A stretch of 39,246 bases of DNA from DASRDZ01 sp035652335 (GCA_035652335.1 DASRDZ010000058.1:1-39246), one strand, 5' to 3'. Positions 16,800 to 23,762 are shown, counted from the first letter of the stretch. The notes: generated by a model not told the origin, from the sequence alone. Translations and numbers: made by a program.

Positions 16800-17001
16800 C
16801 TGGCCGGAGCACCTCCATGGTGGGGACGGGGCTGGGGACGGGCTCCGGCGCAGGCAGGGGATCCGGCAGCGGCGGCGCCGGCCGCGGCTCACCCGGGAGC
16901 TGCGGATCCTTGGGTCCAGGCACCGCCGGGGGGTCGCCCGGCCGCGGCGGCGGCATGGGAGTCTCGGCGACGGCCGCCGCGACCGGGACGGCGCCGCTCA
17001 C
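16792..17001 (-). CDS. small proline-rich protein between the DJ-1 gene and treY
   Basis: I do not recognise a family. The 69-residue product has a short Ala/Val-rich start (SGAVPVAAAVAE) and then more than one third proline, with PPRPGDPP, PGPKDPQLPGEP and PLPDPLPAPEPVP stretches. It is probably disordered. Support for it being real: its GTG overlaps the DJ-1 stop by 4 nt (GTGA), exactly the junction style used elsewhere in the window, and its stop overlaps the treY start. If it is not a gene, the DJ-1 to treY gap would be about 200 nt, unusual for this operon style. It could act as a translational coupler. Confidence is moderate because GC-rich DNA easily gives Pro-rich frames. Confidence 0.5.
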   Translation of the reverse strand: MSGAVPVAAAVAETPMPPPRPGDPPAVPGPKDPQLPGEPRPAPPLPDPLPAPEPVPSPVPTMEVLRPGG

Positions 17002-17534
17002 CGCCCGCCGCCGGCCCCTGCGGGTTGCTTCTCCAGCATGCGGAGCGCCTCACGGGAGAAGGCCGGGAGGTCGTCCGGCTTGCGCGAGGTGACCAGGTTC
17101 CGGTCGACCACCACCTCCTCGTCGACGACGTCCGCGCCGAGCTGGGCGAGGTCGTCCTGGATGGTCGTCCACGCGGTCAGGCGGCGACCCTTCCAGACCC
17201 GCGCCGTGATCAGCAGCTGCGGGCCGTGGCAGACGGCGAACACCGGCCGCTCCCTGTCGAAGAACGCCCGGGTGAAGTCGACCATCCGCCGGTCCACCCG
17301 CAGGTGGTCCGGCGAGTAGCCCCCGGGGATGAAGAGCGCGTCGAACTGGTCGGGGGACACCTCGGCGATGCCCTGCTCCGACCGAGTCTTCTCCTTCCCG
17401 CGGTAGCCCGTCAGCTCCTTGCCGGCCTCCATCCCGATCACGGTGACCTGGTGGCCGGCGCCGGTGAAGGCGTCGTACGGCTGGCGGAACTCGGAGTCCT
17501 CGAAGCCGGTGTCGAGGAGGCAGGCGATGCGCAT
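16998..17534 (-). CDS. DJ-1/PfpI family protein (protease/deglycase-like)
   Basis: A 178-residue PfpI/YhbO-type member of the DJ-1 superfamily. Catalytic Cys102 sits in the nucleophile elbow FAVCHGPQLL, followed by His103, and Glu12 in TGFEDSEF is the usual acidic partner. ALFIPGGYSPDHLR is another family mark. These proteins are linked to stress survival and repair of glycated or damaged macromolecules. ATG at 17534 is chosen because GAGGAGA lies just upstream with suitable spacing. It heads an operon with the Pro-rich ORF, treY and treZ, consistent with a general stress role. A TGATA-N7-TATCA inverted repeat lies about 40 nt upstream. Confidence 0.92.
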   Translation of the reverse strand: MRIACLLDTGFEDSEFRQPYDAFTGAGHQVTVIGMEAGKELTGYRGKEKTRSEQGIAEVSPDQFDALFIPGGYSPDHLRVDRRMVDFTRAFFDRERPVFAVCHGPQLLITARVWKGRRLTAWTTIQDDLAQLGADVVDEEVVVDRNLVTSRKPDDLPAFSREALRMLEKQPAGAGGGR

Positions 17535-17572
17535 GTCGATCTCCTCTTTCACGTAGCGTTGGCGGCACAACG

Positions 17573-17589
17573 TGATATCAAGACTATCA
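17573..17589. promoter_or_regulatory. candidate operator: inverted repeat TGATA-N7-TATCA upstream of the DJ-1/treYZ operon
   Basis: Perfect 5-bp arms with a 7-nt spacer in an AT-rich island between the 72-residue ORF and the DJ-1 gene. GATAGT and GATATC within it could also serve as -10 elements on the minus strand. This is the only obvious control site before the DJ-1/treYZ genes. Confidence 0.4.
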
Positions 17590-17624
17590 GCTTGCGCCTC
17601 CGTTGACCACCCCCCGGCGCGGAG

Positions 17625-17843
17625 TCAGTCGGCGTCGAAGGCCGCCGGCCCCGCGTCGCGGCGGTAGGCCTCTAGGAGCACGCGGAGCACGGCGTCGCGG
17701 CGGGACGCCGGCATGGCGGCCCGCCCCAGCAGGTCGCGATGTGTGCCGCGCACACGGTCGTGCCGGGGCGAGGTGCCCGTCACCGGGCTGCGGTTGCCGA
17801 GGCCCTGCCCACCGTCGTCGACGGTCGGCCCGACCCCGCTCAT
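17625..17843 (-). CDS. small protein of unknown function, overlapping the SRPBCC gene
   Basis: A 72-residue product whose ATG overlaps the SRPBCC stop by 4 nt (ATGA). The first 30 residues are Gly/Asp/Thr-rich and look unstructured. The second half, RDAVLRVLLEAYRRDAGPAAFD, looks like a single amphipathic helix. I recognise no family. The tight junction argues that it is translated. No membrane segment or signal peptide is present. Confidence 0.5.
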   Translation of the reverse strand: MSGVGPTVDDGGQGLGNRSPVTGTSPRHDRVRGTHRDLLGRAAMPASRRDAVLRVLLEAYRRDAGPAAFDAD

Positions 17844-18382
17844 CGACGCACCTCGCCGGCCCGCTCGGCCATCGGCTCGCGGCTCACCGGCCTGCCACGC
17901 AGCTCGGGATTCCGCGCCCCGTGCGGCGCCGGCTGGTGGATGGTGCCGCGCCAGGCGCCGGTCTCCCGGCCCCGCTCCTCGAGGAAGGCCTTGAACCGGT
18001 GCAGGTCGTGGTCGACTCGGCGGCCCACCAGGCCGAGGCCCGACCACAGCTGCTCGAAAACGCCCCGGGGCTCGTAGTGCAGGGAGAGCGTCATCCGGCA
18101 GCGTCCCGCCCCCGCCGGCTCGAAGTCGACGTGGCCGGCGTTCGGCGTTCCCACGGTGCTGCGCCAGGCGATGCGCCGGTCGGGGGACTGCTGGGTGATG
18201 ACGGCGTCCCACTCGCGGACGGTGCCGCCGAGCCGGGCGCGCCAGTGCACGGTGCGGTCGTCGAGCTGCTCCACGGACTCGACCCCGCTCATGAACCTGG
18301 GGAAGTCCTCGAACTGCGTCCACTGCCCATAGGCGGCGGAGCAGGGCACGTCCAGGTGGATCGTCCGCTCGACTTCACTCAT
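17840..18382 (-). CDS. SRPBCC (START-like/polyketide-cyclase fold) protein
   Basis: A 180-residue protein of the SRPBCC helix-grip fold that binds hydrophobic ligands. The typical opening VERTIHLDVPCSAAYGQWTQFEDFPRFMSGVESVEQLDD and the strand TVREWDAVITQQSPDRRIAWRS are those of the cyclase/dehydrase subfamily often seen with stress proteins. Residues after about 140 form a charged, probably disordered tail. No enzyme residues are predicted. ATG at 18382 has a poor Shine-Dalgarno (AAGAG directly adjacent), but a TATACT -10 lies about 40 nt upstream. It overlaps the small downstream ORF. Confidence 0.87.
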   Translation of the reverse strand: MSEVERTIHLDVPCSAAYGQWTQFEDFPRFMSGVESVEQLDDRTVHWRARLGGTVREWDAVITQQSPDRRIAWRSTVGTPNAGHVDFEPAGAGRCRMTLSLHYEPRGVFEQLWSGLGLVGRRVDHDLHRFKAFLEERGRETGAWRGTIHQPAPHGARNPELRGRPVSREPMAERAGEVRR

Positions 18383-18393
18383 CTCTTGATCTC

Positions 18394-18426
18394 ATAGCTG
18401 GTCGCTGAAGTGATAGCTGCAGTATA
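18394..18426 (-). promoter_or_regulatory. -10 TATACT and direct repeats CAGCTAT upstream of the SRPBCC gene
   Basis: TATACT on the minus strand (18421-18426) is followed by two copies of CAGCTAT (18413-18419 and 18394-18400), 19 nt apart, in the short leader. The repeats fall at and just after the expected transcription start and could bind a regulator. Confidence 0.4.
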
Positions 18427-18478
18427 TCTCTTGGTGAGCGCAGCCGCTGAAGAACGCCGGCGCCGGCGTGCGGCGCGC

Positions 18479-18484
18479 TAGGGT
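18479..18484 (+). promoter_or_regulatory. -10-like TAGGGT for the S9 peptidase, leaderless geometry
   Basis: TAGGGT ends 7 nt before the ATG at 18492. This favours that ATG over the in-frame GTG at 18468. Confidence 0.5.
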
Positions 18485-18491
18485 TGCCCGG

Positions 18492-20507
18492 ATGCCCGGT
18501 CCCGGCTTCGACCTCGATGTCTTCCTCGCCCTGCCGCGCGTCGCCGACCTCCACCTCTCCCCCGACGGCCGGCGCCTGGTGGCCACCGTACAGAGCGTGG
18601 CCGCAGACGGCCGCAGCTTCGCCGGCGCCGTCTGGGAGATCGACCCCGCCGGGGAGCGGGCGGCCCGGCGCCTGACCAGGTCCGCCAGGGGCGAGACGGC
18701 GCAGGGCCTCCTCCCCGACGGCTCGCTCCTCTTCACCTCCGCCCGACCCGACCTGGAGGCGGCGGACAGCCCCGCCCGCGACGTCCCCGCCCTGTATCTC
18801 CTGGCTCCGGACGGGGCTGAGGCGCGCCAGGTCCTGGCGCCCGGCGGCGGCGTCCAGGGGGTTGCCATCGCACCCCTCAGCGCCACGGTGGTGGTGACCG
18901 TGCCCGTCCACCCCGGCGCCGCCGGTCTGCAGTCCGACCGCGAGCGCGAGAAGGCGCGCCAGGATGCCGGGGTCGCCGCCGAGTTCTTCGAGCGCTACCC
19001 GATGTCCTGGTGGGACCACACGCTGGCGGGGCGTTCCCCACGCCTGCTCGCCCTCGACCTCTCCCCGGGCGACGAGGCCCTGCCCGAACCCCACGACCTC
19101 ACCCCCGAGCCGCCCTGGCACGGGTGGCTGGAGGACGGCAGCGTCGAGCTCAGCCCCGACGGGTCGCGGGCCGCCGTCTGCGCGCGGATGCGCTCCGGGC
19201 GGCACGCCCAGATCGACCTGGTCCTCGTCGACCTTCCGAGCGGCGAGATGCGCGTTCTCGCCCGGGCCGACGCCGACCACGACATCGCCGCCTGGTCGCC
19301 GGACGGAACCCGTCTCGCCTGCCACCGGGCCACCTGGGGCACCCCTGCGGAGCCGCCGCGCGCCGCGCTGCTGCTCATCGACGCCGCCAGCGGGGAGCAG
19401 ACAGAGCTCTGTCCCGAGTGGGAGCACGACCTCACCTCGATCGTCTGGGCTCCCGACGGCTCGGCGCTCTACGTCACCACCGAGGAGCGCGGCCACGTCC
19501 CCGTCTACCGCGTCGGGCTGGACGGCAGCCGCACCCGCCTGACGGCCTCGGGCGCCTACACCCACCTCCGCGTCGCACCCGACGGCGGCACGCTCTACGC
19601 GCTTCGCTCCCACGTCGACGCACCGCCCGCCCCGGTCGCCCTCGATCCGCGCGCGGCACAGCAGCAGCCCAGGCCGCTGCGCGGTCCCGCCGCGGCACCG
19701 GTCCTGCCCTCGCGGCTGGAGGAGACGGTGGTGCACTCGGTCGACGGCGCGGGGGTGCGCAGCTGGCTGGTGCTGCCCGCCGGCGCCTCGGTGGAGCGCC
19801 CCGCGCCCCTCCTCCTCTGGATCCACGGCGGCCCGTTCGCCTCGTGGTCCGGCTGGCACTGGCGCTGGAACCCCCACCTCCTCGCCGAGCGCGGCTACGC
19901 CGTGCTCCTCCCCGACCCACGGCTCAGCACCGGCTACGGCCGGGCCCACGCGCACGCCGCCTGGAACGACTGGGCCACCCTGCCCAGCGCGGACCTGCTG
20001 GCCGCGACCGAGGCGGCCGCGGCGCGGCCCGACATCGACGGCGGGCGCGTCGCCGCCATGGGCGGCTCCTACGGCGGCTACATGGCCAACTGGCTGGCCG
20101 GGCACACCGACCGCTTCGCGGCGGTGGTCACCCACGCCAGCCTCTGGGCCATGGACCAGATGCACGGGACCACCGACTACGGCCCCTTCCTGGAGCGGGA
20201 GCTGGGCAGCCCGGTCGACCAGTTCGAGACATGGATGGCACAATCTCCGCACCGCAGCGCCGGCTCGATCCGCACCCCGATGCTGGTGATCCACGGCGAG
20301 CGCGACCGCCGCGTGCCCGTCGCCGAGGCCGTGCGCCTGTGGACCGACCTGCAGCTCGGCGGTGTGGAATCGCGCCTGCTCCTCTTCCCCGACGAGAACC
20401 ACTGGGTGCTCAAGCCGCAGAACGCACGCCTCTGGTATGAGACGGTGTTCGCCTTCCTCGACCGGCACCTGCTCGGCCGGGAGTGGCGGAAGCCCGAGCT
20501 CCTGTAA
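18492..20507 (+). CDS. S9 family (prolyl oligopeptidase/acylaminoacyl-peptidase-type) serine peptidase
   Basis: A 671-residue peptidase with an N-terminal beta-propeller (repeats such as LHLSPDGRRLVA, VELSPDGSRAAV, AAWSPDGTRLAC and IVWAPDGSALYV, about 20-400) and a C-terminal alpha/beta-hydrolase domain. The catalytic triad is visible: Ser526 in GGSYGGYMANW, Asp605 in HGERDRRVP and His637 in ENHWVLKPQN. WIHGGPFASW is the oxyanion-loop motif. No signal peptide is present, so it degrades oligopeptides in the cytoplasm. The ATG at 18492 is preferred to GTG 18468 from the TAGGGT spacing. A hairpin (20517-20532) follows the stop. Confidence 0.93.
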   Translation: MPGPGFDLDVFLALPRVADLHLSPDGRRLVATVQSVAADGRSFAGAVWEIDPAGERAARRLTRSARGETAQGLLPDGSLLFTSARPDLEAADSPARDVPALYLLAPDGAEARQVLAPGGGVQGVAIAPLSATVVVTVPVHPGAAGLQSDREREKARQDAGVAAEFFERYPMSWWDHTLAGRSPRLLALDLSPGDEALPEPHDLTPEPPWHGWLEDGSVELSPDGSRAAVCARMRSGRHAQIDLVLVDLPSGEMRVLARADADHDIAAWSPDGTRLACHRATWGTPAEPPRAALLLIDAASGEQTELCPEWEHDLTSIVWAPDGSALYVTTEERGHVPVYRVGLDGSRTRLTASGAYTHLRVAPDGGTLYALRSHVDAPPAPVALDPRAAQQQPRPLRGPAAAPVLPSRLEETVVHSVDGAGVRSWLVLPAGASVERPAPLLLWIHGGPFASWSGWHWRWNPHLLAERGYAVLLPDPRLSTGYGRAHAHAAWNDWATLPSADLLAATEAAAARPDIDGGRVAAMGGSYGGYMANWLAGHTDRFAAVVTHASLWAMDQMHGTTDYGPFLERELGSPVDQFETWMAQSPHRSAGSIRTPMLVIHGERDRRVPVAEAVRLWTDLQLGGVESRLLLFPDENHWVLKPQNARLWYETVFAFLDRHLLGREWRKPELL

Positions 20508-20516
20508 GGGCTTTGC

Positions 20517-20532
20517 GCCGCAGCGAGGCGGC
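20517..20532. terminator. possible hairpin between convergent genes
   Basis: GCCGC-AGCGAG-GCGGC inverted repeat in the 35-nt gap between the S9 peptidase and the convergent zinc-ribbon gene. No T-tract follows, so it is only a weak terminator candidate. Confidence 0.3.
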
Positions 20533-20542
20533 GGCCCGGGGC

Positions 20543-20803
20543 CTACTCGGCGCTGCGGTCGGCGGTGAGGATGCCCTGGCCGGCGCGTCCGACGATGAGG
20601 ATCTGGCTCTGCCACTCGGTGTCGAGGGGCAGCTCCTCGCCGCAGCCCAGGCAGCGCGCGACGAGGCGGCTGCCGACCTCCACGAGAGTGCGTCGCCGAC
20701 CGGAGCAGCTGGGGCACGAGGAGAGGCGGCGATAGCGCGTCTGCTCAGCGAGCTGCTCGTCAGTTTCTGCCGGGTCTTGCACCAACGCGTGAGGAGTGGG
20801 CAT
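20543..20803 (-). CDS. small zinc-ribbon protein
   Basis: An 86-residue protein with one zinc-ribbon, Cys30-x2-Cys33 (SCPSCSG) and Cys51-x2-Cys54 (RCLGCGEEL), separated by a short beta-hairpin stretch. The N-terminal 25 residues are acidic and helical; the end is unremarkable. I do not recognise a named family; it could bind nucleic acid or a protein partner. GGAGG stands 10 nt before the ATG, and a good SD-led promoter (TTGATT-N17-CACAAT) lies about 50 nt upstream, so this gene is expressed on its own rather than with the anti-sigma gene further upstream. Confidence 0.75.
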   Translation of the reverse strand: MPTPHALVQDPAETDEQLAEQTRYRRLSSCPSCSGRRRTLVEVGSRLVARCLGCGEELPLDTEWQSQILIVGRAGQGILTADRSAE

Positions 20804-20849
20804 GTGGCATCGGCCTCCGGGAACCGTGGGAGAGGGTGCTGGGGCCCGG

Positions 20850-20878
20850 ATTGTGGCACAGGTCCGCCGGGGAATCAA
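20850..20878 (-). promoter_or_regulatory. promoter TTGATT-N17-CACAAT for the zinc-ribbon gene
   Basis: On the minus strand TTGATT (20873-20878) and CACAAT (20850-20855) are separated by exactly 17 nt, with a TG one base before the -10 (extended type) and a T-rich stretch upstream. It is the best classical promoter in the window. Confidence 0.65.
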
Positions 20879-20985
20879 CCATGTTGCACAAAGGAAAACC
20901 AGCTCATAACCGGTCCGCCTGCGACTCGCAACTGGACCATGACGCACAGTGCGACAGCGCGTCATGGCGGGGCTGCCAGGCGCGC

Positions 20986-21840
20986 CTAATGGCCGGAGCC
21001 GTCGCCTTCCGAGGAGGTGCTCGTCGAGCCGCCGGTCTGCGAGCCGCCACCGTCGCCGCCGTCCCCTCCGGACGAGCTGGAGGTCGAGGTCGACGTCGCG
21101 TTCGAGGTCGACGTCGAGCCCCCGTGCTCCTCGCTCTGCGTCGTCGAGGAGGTGGAGGTCTCGCCGCCACGCTCCTCCCCCGTGGAGGTGGAGCCGGCGC
21201 TGCGGCTCGTGCTGGACGAGGTGCCCTCCGCGCCGCCGCCGGCGCCCTCGTGGTCGTCGCCGCCGGACGGCGTCCCCCCGTCCTCCGCCGGGGTGCCGGC
21301 GGGCTGGCCGTCCCGCAGCCGGTCGAGACGCGCGGTGTCGTCGCGCCAGCGAGTCCAGACGGCGGTCGAGGTGTTGGCGGGCAGGTGGGCATGGGCGTCG
21401 TCGAGCAGCCCCTGCGCCTCGCCCAGCGCGGCGCTCGCGGATTCTCCGGCTGCGGCCTGGGCGAGGCGGGCCTCGGCGTAGGAGAGGTCGAGCGACGCTC
21501 GGTCGATGCCCGGCAGCGACAGGGTGATCTGCTCGTGGGCGACCTGGACGACGTGGAGGGGCGCCCCGACCGGGGCGTTCCAACCCAGCGCGGTGACCGC
21601 ACCCAGACCGAGGGCGGCGCCTGCGGCTGCGGCGGCCAGGCGATGGAGCAGGAGCCCGCGCCGCAGCCGCTCCGCCAGGCGCACGGCGGCACCGCCGCGA
21701 TCCCGCTCCCCGACCGCGAGGTGCATGGCGCGACGCGCGTTCTCCACCGCCTCCGGCCGCGGCGGGGCGGCGCTCTCGTCGCGCAGGGCCGCGAAGGCGT
21801 CCTCCATGCGCCGGCCCATCTCCGGATCGTGGTGGCTCAT
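20986..21840 (-). CDS. DUF5667-like membrane protein, probable anti-sigma partner
   Basis: A 284-residue single-pass membrane protein. Residues 1-63 are cytoplasmic and charged, 64-87 form the membrane segment (LHRLAAAAAGAALGLGAVTALG), about 95-175 resemble the helical DUF5667 domain (heptad-like AEARLAQAAAGES), and 178-284 are a very low-complexity Ser/Thr/Gly/Glu tail. Its ATG overlaps the stop of the ECF sigma gene by 4 nt (ATGA), the usual layout for a sigma/anti-sigma pair. I see no ZAS zinc motif (H-x3-C-x2-C), so it would be a non-ZAS anti-sigma. The function is inferred from context. Confidence 0.75.
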   Translation of the reverse strand: MSHHDPEMGRRMEDAFAALRDESAAPPRPEAVENARRAMHLAVGERDRGGAAVRLAERLRRGLLLHRLAAAAAGAALGLGAVTALGWNAPVGAPLHVVQVAHEQITLSLPGIDRASLDLSYAEARLAQAAAGESASAALGEAQGLLDDAHAHLPANTSTAVWTRWRDDTARLDRLRDGQPAGTPAEDGGTPSGGDDHEGAGGGAEGTSSSTSRSAGSTSTGEERGGETSTSSTTQSEEHGGSTSTSNATSTSTSSSSGGDGGDGGGSQTGGSTSTSSEGDGSGH

Positions 21841-22460
21841 GCCATCCACTCCCGTCCCAGGCGCCGTTCCAGCGCGGCCAGGGCACGGTGCTGCAGCGCC
21901 TTGACCGCGCCGACGCGCCGCCCGGTGGCCGCGGCGACATGCTCGAGAGACTGGTCGAGGACGAAGCGCCGCAGCAGCACCTCGCGCTGCTCCTCGGTGA
22001 TGTCCTCCATCGCCGCCCGCAGCTCGGCGGCGGCCAGCCGGGTGGTGGCGACCTCGGCGGCGTCGGGTCCGGAGTCGTGCAGCAGGGTCATCCGCTCCTC
22101 GACGGAGCGGCGGCGGGCGCGGTCGGCCAGCTTGTTGCGGGCGATGGCGACGAACCATCCCTCGATCCCCGCCTCGCTCCTCTCCCGCAGGCGGGGGAGC
22201 GTCCTGGTCGCGGCCACGAAGACCTCCTGCGCTATCTCCTCGGCGGCGGAGCGGTCACCGGTGCGAGCCAGCGCGTAGCGGTAGACCACCGGGTGGAAGC
22301 GGTCGAAGAGGCCGTCCCACCCCACGCGGTCGCCGCGCAACGCGGACTCGACGAGCGCCACGACGCCGGCCGGCGTCACCGAGCTGCTGCGTGCATCCAG
22401 GGGTAGGTCGGTGGAGGGCACCGCGAGGATACGCGGCGTCTCACCCGTATCCCGGAGCAT
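21837..22460 (-). CDS. ECF-type RNA polymerase sigma factor
   Basis: A 207-residue sigma-70 family ECF factor. Region 2 runs about 49-118 with LFDRFHPVVYRYALARTG, AEEIAQEVFVAA and WFVAIARNKLADRARRR. Region 4 is about 145-200 with ITEEQREVLLRRFVLDQSLEHVAAATGRRVGAVK, a helix-turn-helix for -35 recognition. ATG at 22460 is chosen because AGGAGGT lies 10 nt upstream; GTG at 22421 is a possible later start, since residues 1-30 are not conserved-looking. It is cotranscribed with the overlapping anti-sigma gene. An inverted repeat GGATACG-N12-CGTATCC sits at its 5' end and may be autoregulatory. Confidence 0.9.
   Translation of the reverse strand: MLRDTGETPRILAVPSTDLPLDARSSSVTPAGVVALVESALRGDRVGWDGLFDRFHPVVYRYALARTGDRSAAEEIAQEVFVAATRTLPRLRERSEAGIEGWFVAIARNKLADRARRRSVEERMTLLHDSGPDAAEVATTRLAAAELRAAMEDITEEQREVLLRRFVLDQSLEHVAAATGRRVGAVKALQHRALAALERRLGREWMA
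22427..22452. promoter_or_regulatory. inverted repeat GGATACG-N12-CGTATCC at the sigma/secreted-protein divergence
   Basis: Perfect 7-bp arms (22427-22433 and 22446-22452), 19 nt apart start to start. It overlaps the first codons of the sigma gene if ATG 22460 is used and lies about 95 nt upstream of the divergent secreted-protein gene. Confidence 0.4.
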
Positions 22461-22532
22461 GCCTCTGGCGACCTCCTGAACAGCAGCCCGCCCCGACGGG
22501 CAGATGGTGACCCGCCCGGGAGCGGAATACCC

Positions 22533-22539
22533 AAGGAGG
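22533..22539 (+). promoter_or_regulatory. Shine-Dalgarno AAGGAGG deciding the start of the secreted repeat protein
   Basis: AAGGAGG lies 6 nt before the ATG at 22546. The other in-frame ATG at 22540 directly abuts it and is too close. Confidence 0.7.
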
Positions 22540-22545
22540 ATGCGC

Positions 22546-23010
22546 ATGTTGCGGCTTCGTCACTCGGCGGCGGTCCTCGCCGCCGCGGGGCTCGGACTGA
22601 CCGGCGGCGTGGTGGCCCTCGGGGCCACCGGCGCGCTGGGACACCCGAGCGCCAGCACCCCGAGCCTCCAGCTCGCCGGCGACTCCTCGACGGCCGCCGC
22701 GTCTCCTGAGGCGACGGAATCCCCGGAGGCGACGGAGACTCCGGAGCCGACCGAGACCGCAGAGCCGACGGAGGCGCCGGAGGCCACGGAGACCCCCGAG
22801 GCGACCGAGACGCCCCACGCCACCGCCTCGCCGAACGCCGAGGACCGCAACGAGGACGGCGCTGAGCACCAGGGCATGGACGGCGACGCCGGCGAGCACA
22901 CCGCGGCGGCGACGGCGAGCGCCACGCCCAGCCCCGGGGGGGAGCGCGACGGATCCGGCGACGGCTCCGAGGGTGGGTCGGACGGCCGCTCCGGCGGCGG
23001 CGGCGGCTGA
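22546..23010 (+). CDS. secreted Thr/Pro/Glu-repeat protein
   Basis: A 154-residue exported protein of unknown function. Residues 1-32 are a signal peptide or N-terminal anchor (basic RLRH, then a hydrophobic core to about 30). Residues 54-95 are seven units of a six-residue repeat of type PEATET, encoded by an 18-nt imperfect tandem repeat. The rest is acidic and Gly/Ser-rich (GERDGSGDGSEGGSDGRSGGGGG). It resembles mucin-like or wall-spanning surface proteins. It is divergent from the sigma/anti-sigma pair, whose anti-sigma factor also ends in a low-complexity exposed tail, so it may be a target of that sigma factor. Confidence 0.7.
   Translation: MLRLRHSAAVLAAAGLGLTGGVVALGATGALGHPSASTPSLQLAGDSSTAAASPEATESPEATETPEPTETAEPTEAPEATETPEATETPHATASPNAEDRNEDGAEHQGMDGDAGEHTAAATASATPSPGGERDGSGDGSEGGSDGRSGGGGG
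22705..22830 (+). repeat. 18-nt imperfect tandem repeat (seven units) in the secreted protein gene
   Basis: Seven 18-nt units encode PEATES, PEATET, PEPTET, AEPTEA, PEATET, PEATET and PHATAS. Units differ mostly at third positions, so the repeat is old or under protein-level selection rather than a fresh duplication. Confidence 0.8.
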
Positions 23011-23094
23011 CAGAGCACAGGCCCCGGCCGGGCGCGCGGCGACCCAGTCCCGCCGCCGCCCGGCCTCTCCCGCTGAGGTGGGGAACCCGGGTGC

Positions 23095-23100
23095 CATAAT
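23095..23100 (+). promoter_or_regulatory. -10-like CATAAT (extended TGC) for the lipoprotein gene
   Basis: CATAAT preceded by TGC, about 70 nt before the lipoprotein ATG. No good -35 is visible. Confidence 0.4.
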
Positions 23101-23170
23101 CCCCGCGGCCTTCCGCGCGGCCAGAGACCCCGGCCTCTCGGTCGGGGCCGCGGCGGAGCCCCGAGTGCTG

Positions 23171-23713
23171 ATGTCCCTCCCCTCGCTCCGCCGCGCCCTG
23201 CCCCGCCCGCTCGCGGCCCTCGCGCTGATCGGTGCCGCGCTGGCGCTGACGGGCTGTGAGCAGGTCGAGGTGATCCGCAGCGCGCCGGTCGCGGTCACCT
23301 ACGACGCCCACCAGGGCAACAACCCGCTGGCCGCCGCCGACGCCGCCTCGCTGCAGGAGGCGCTGCGCGTCCGCGGCGAGGTCTGGACCATCCGCATCGA
23401 CACCACCCCGCCCTCGGCCGGCAACGTCGACGTGCACAACGCCAACGCCGTCGTCGCGGCCCGGGGACGCTTCGACGCCATCATCCTGACCCTGACGGCG
23501 ACCGCGCAGGGGACGATCGACAGCTTCTCCAGCCGCGGCGCGCAGGACGAGCAGCTCTTCTGCAAATCGCTGGTGCAGGCCATCGCCCAGGCCGGGTACA
23601 CCTCCCTGCGCACCATCCACGTCGAGGTCTACTACAACGGCAGCCACCACGCCACGCTGTCCTGGACCGCCGCCACCAACTTCGTCTACAAGGTCCTCGA
23701 CAACCGGGCTTGA
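23171..23713 (+). CDS. small lipoprotein of unknown function
   Basis: A 180-residue predicted lipoprotein. The signal sequence ends in the lipobox ALTGC with Cys29. The mature part is a compact mixed alpha/beta domain with two cysteines in all (the lipidated Cys29 and another in EQLFCKSL) and no low-complexity tail, unlike its neighbour. Strands such as EVWTIRID and TIHVEVYYNGSHHATLSW suggest a ligand-binding sandwich, but I recognise no family. GTG at 23165 is an in-frame alternative start 6 nt upstream. It lies downstream of the secreted repeat protein with its own promoter-like sequence. Confidence 0.75.
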   Translation: MSLPSLRRALPRPLAALALIGAALALTGCEQVEVIRSAPVAVTYDAHQGNNPLAAADAASLQEALRVRGEVWTIRIDTTPPSAGNVDVHNANAVVAARGRFDAIILTLTATAQGTIDSFSSRGAQDEQLFCKSLVQAIAQAGYTSLRTIHVEVYYNGSHHATLSWTAATNFVYKVLDNRA

Positions 23714-23718
23714 TTCTC

Positions 23719-23762
23719 GGCGCGCTCAGACGCGCGCCAGAGGGGGGCGCAGATCGCCCCCC
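23719..23762. terminator. tandem perfect hairpins after the lipoprotein gene
   Basis: Two inverted repeats stand side by side: GGCGCG (23719-23724) with CGCGCC (23733-23738), and GGGGGGCG (23742-23749) with CGCCCCCC (23755-23762). There is no T-tract. The place, just after a stop in a convergent gap, suits a bidirectional terminator. Confidence 0.5.

Noticed and set aside
14529..17606. Plus-strand open frame of 1025 codons
   Set aside because: Antisense to treY and the DJ-1 gene, Arg/Gln/Val-rich, with no domain.
20836..22278. Plus-strand open frame of 480 codons opposite the sigma/anti-sigma genes
   Set aside because: The sigma factor on the other strand is unmistakable; the Val/Glu-rich part here is only the complement of the Ser/Thr repeats.
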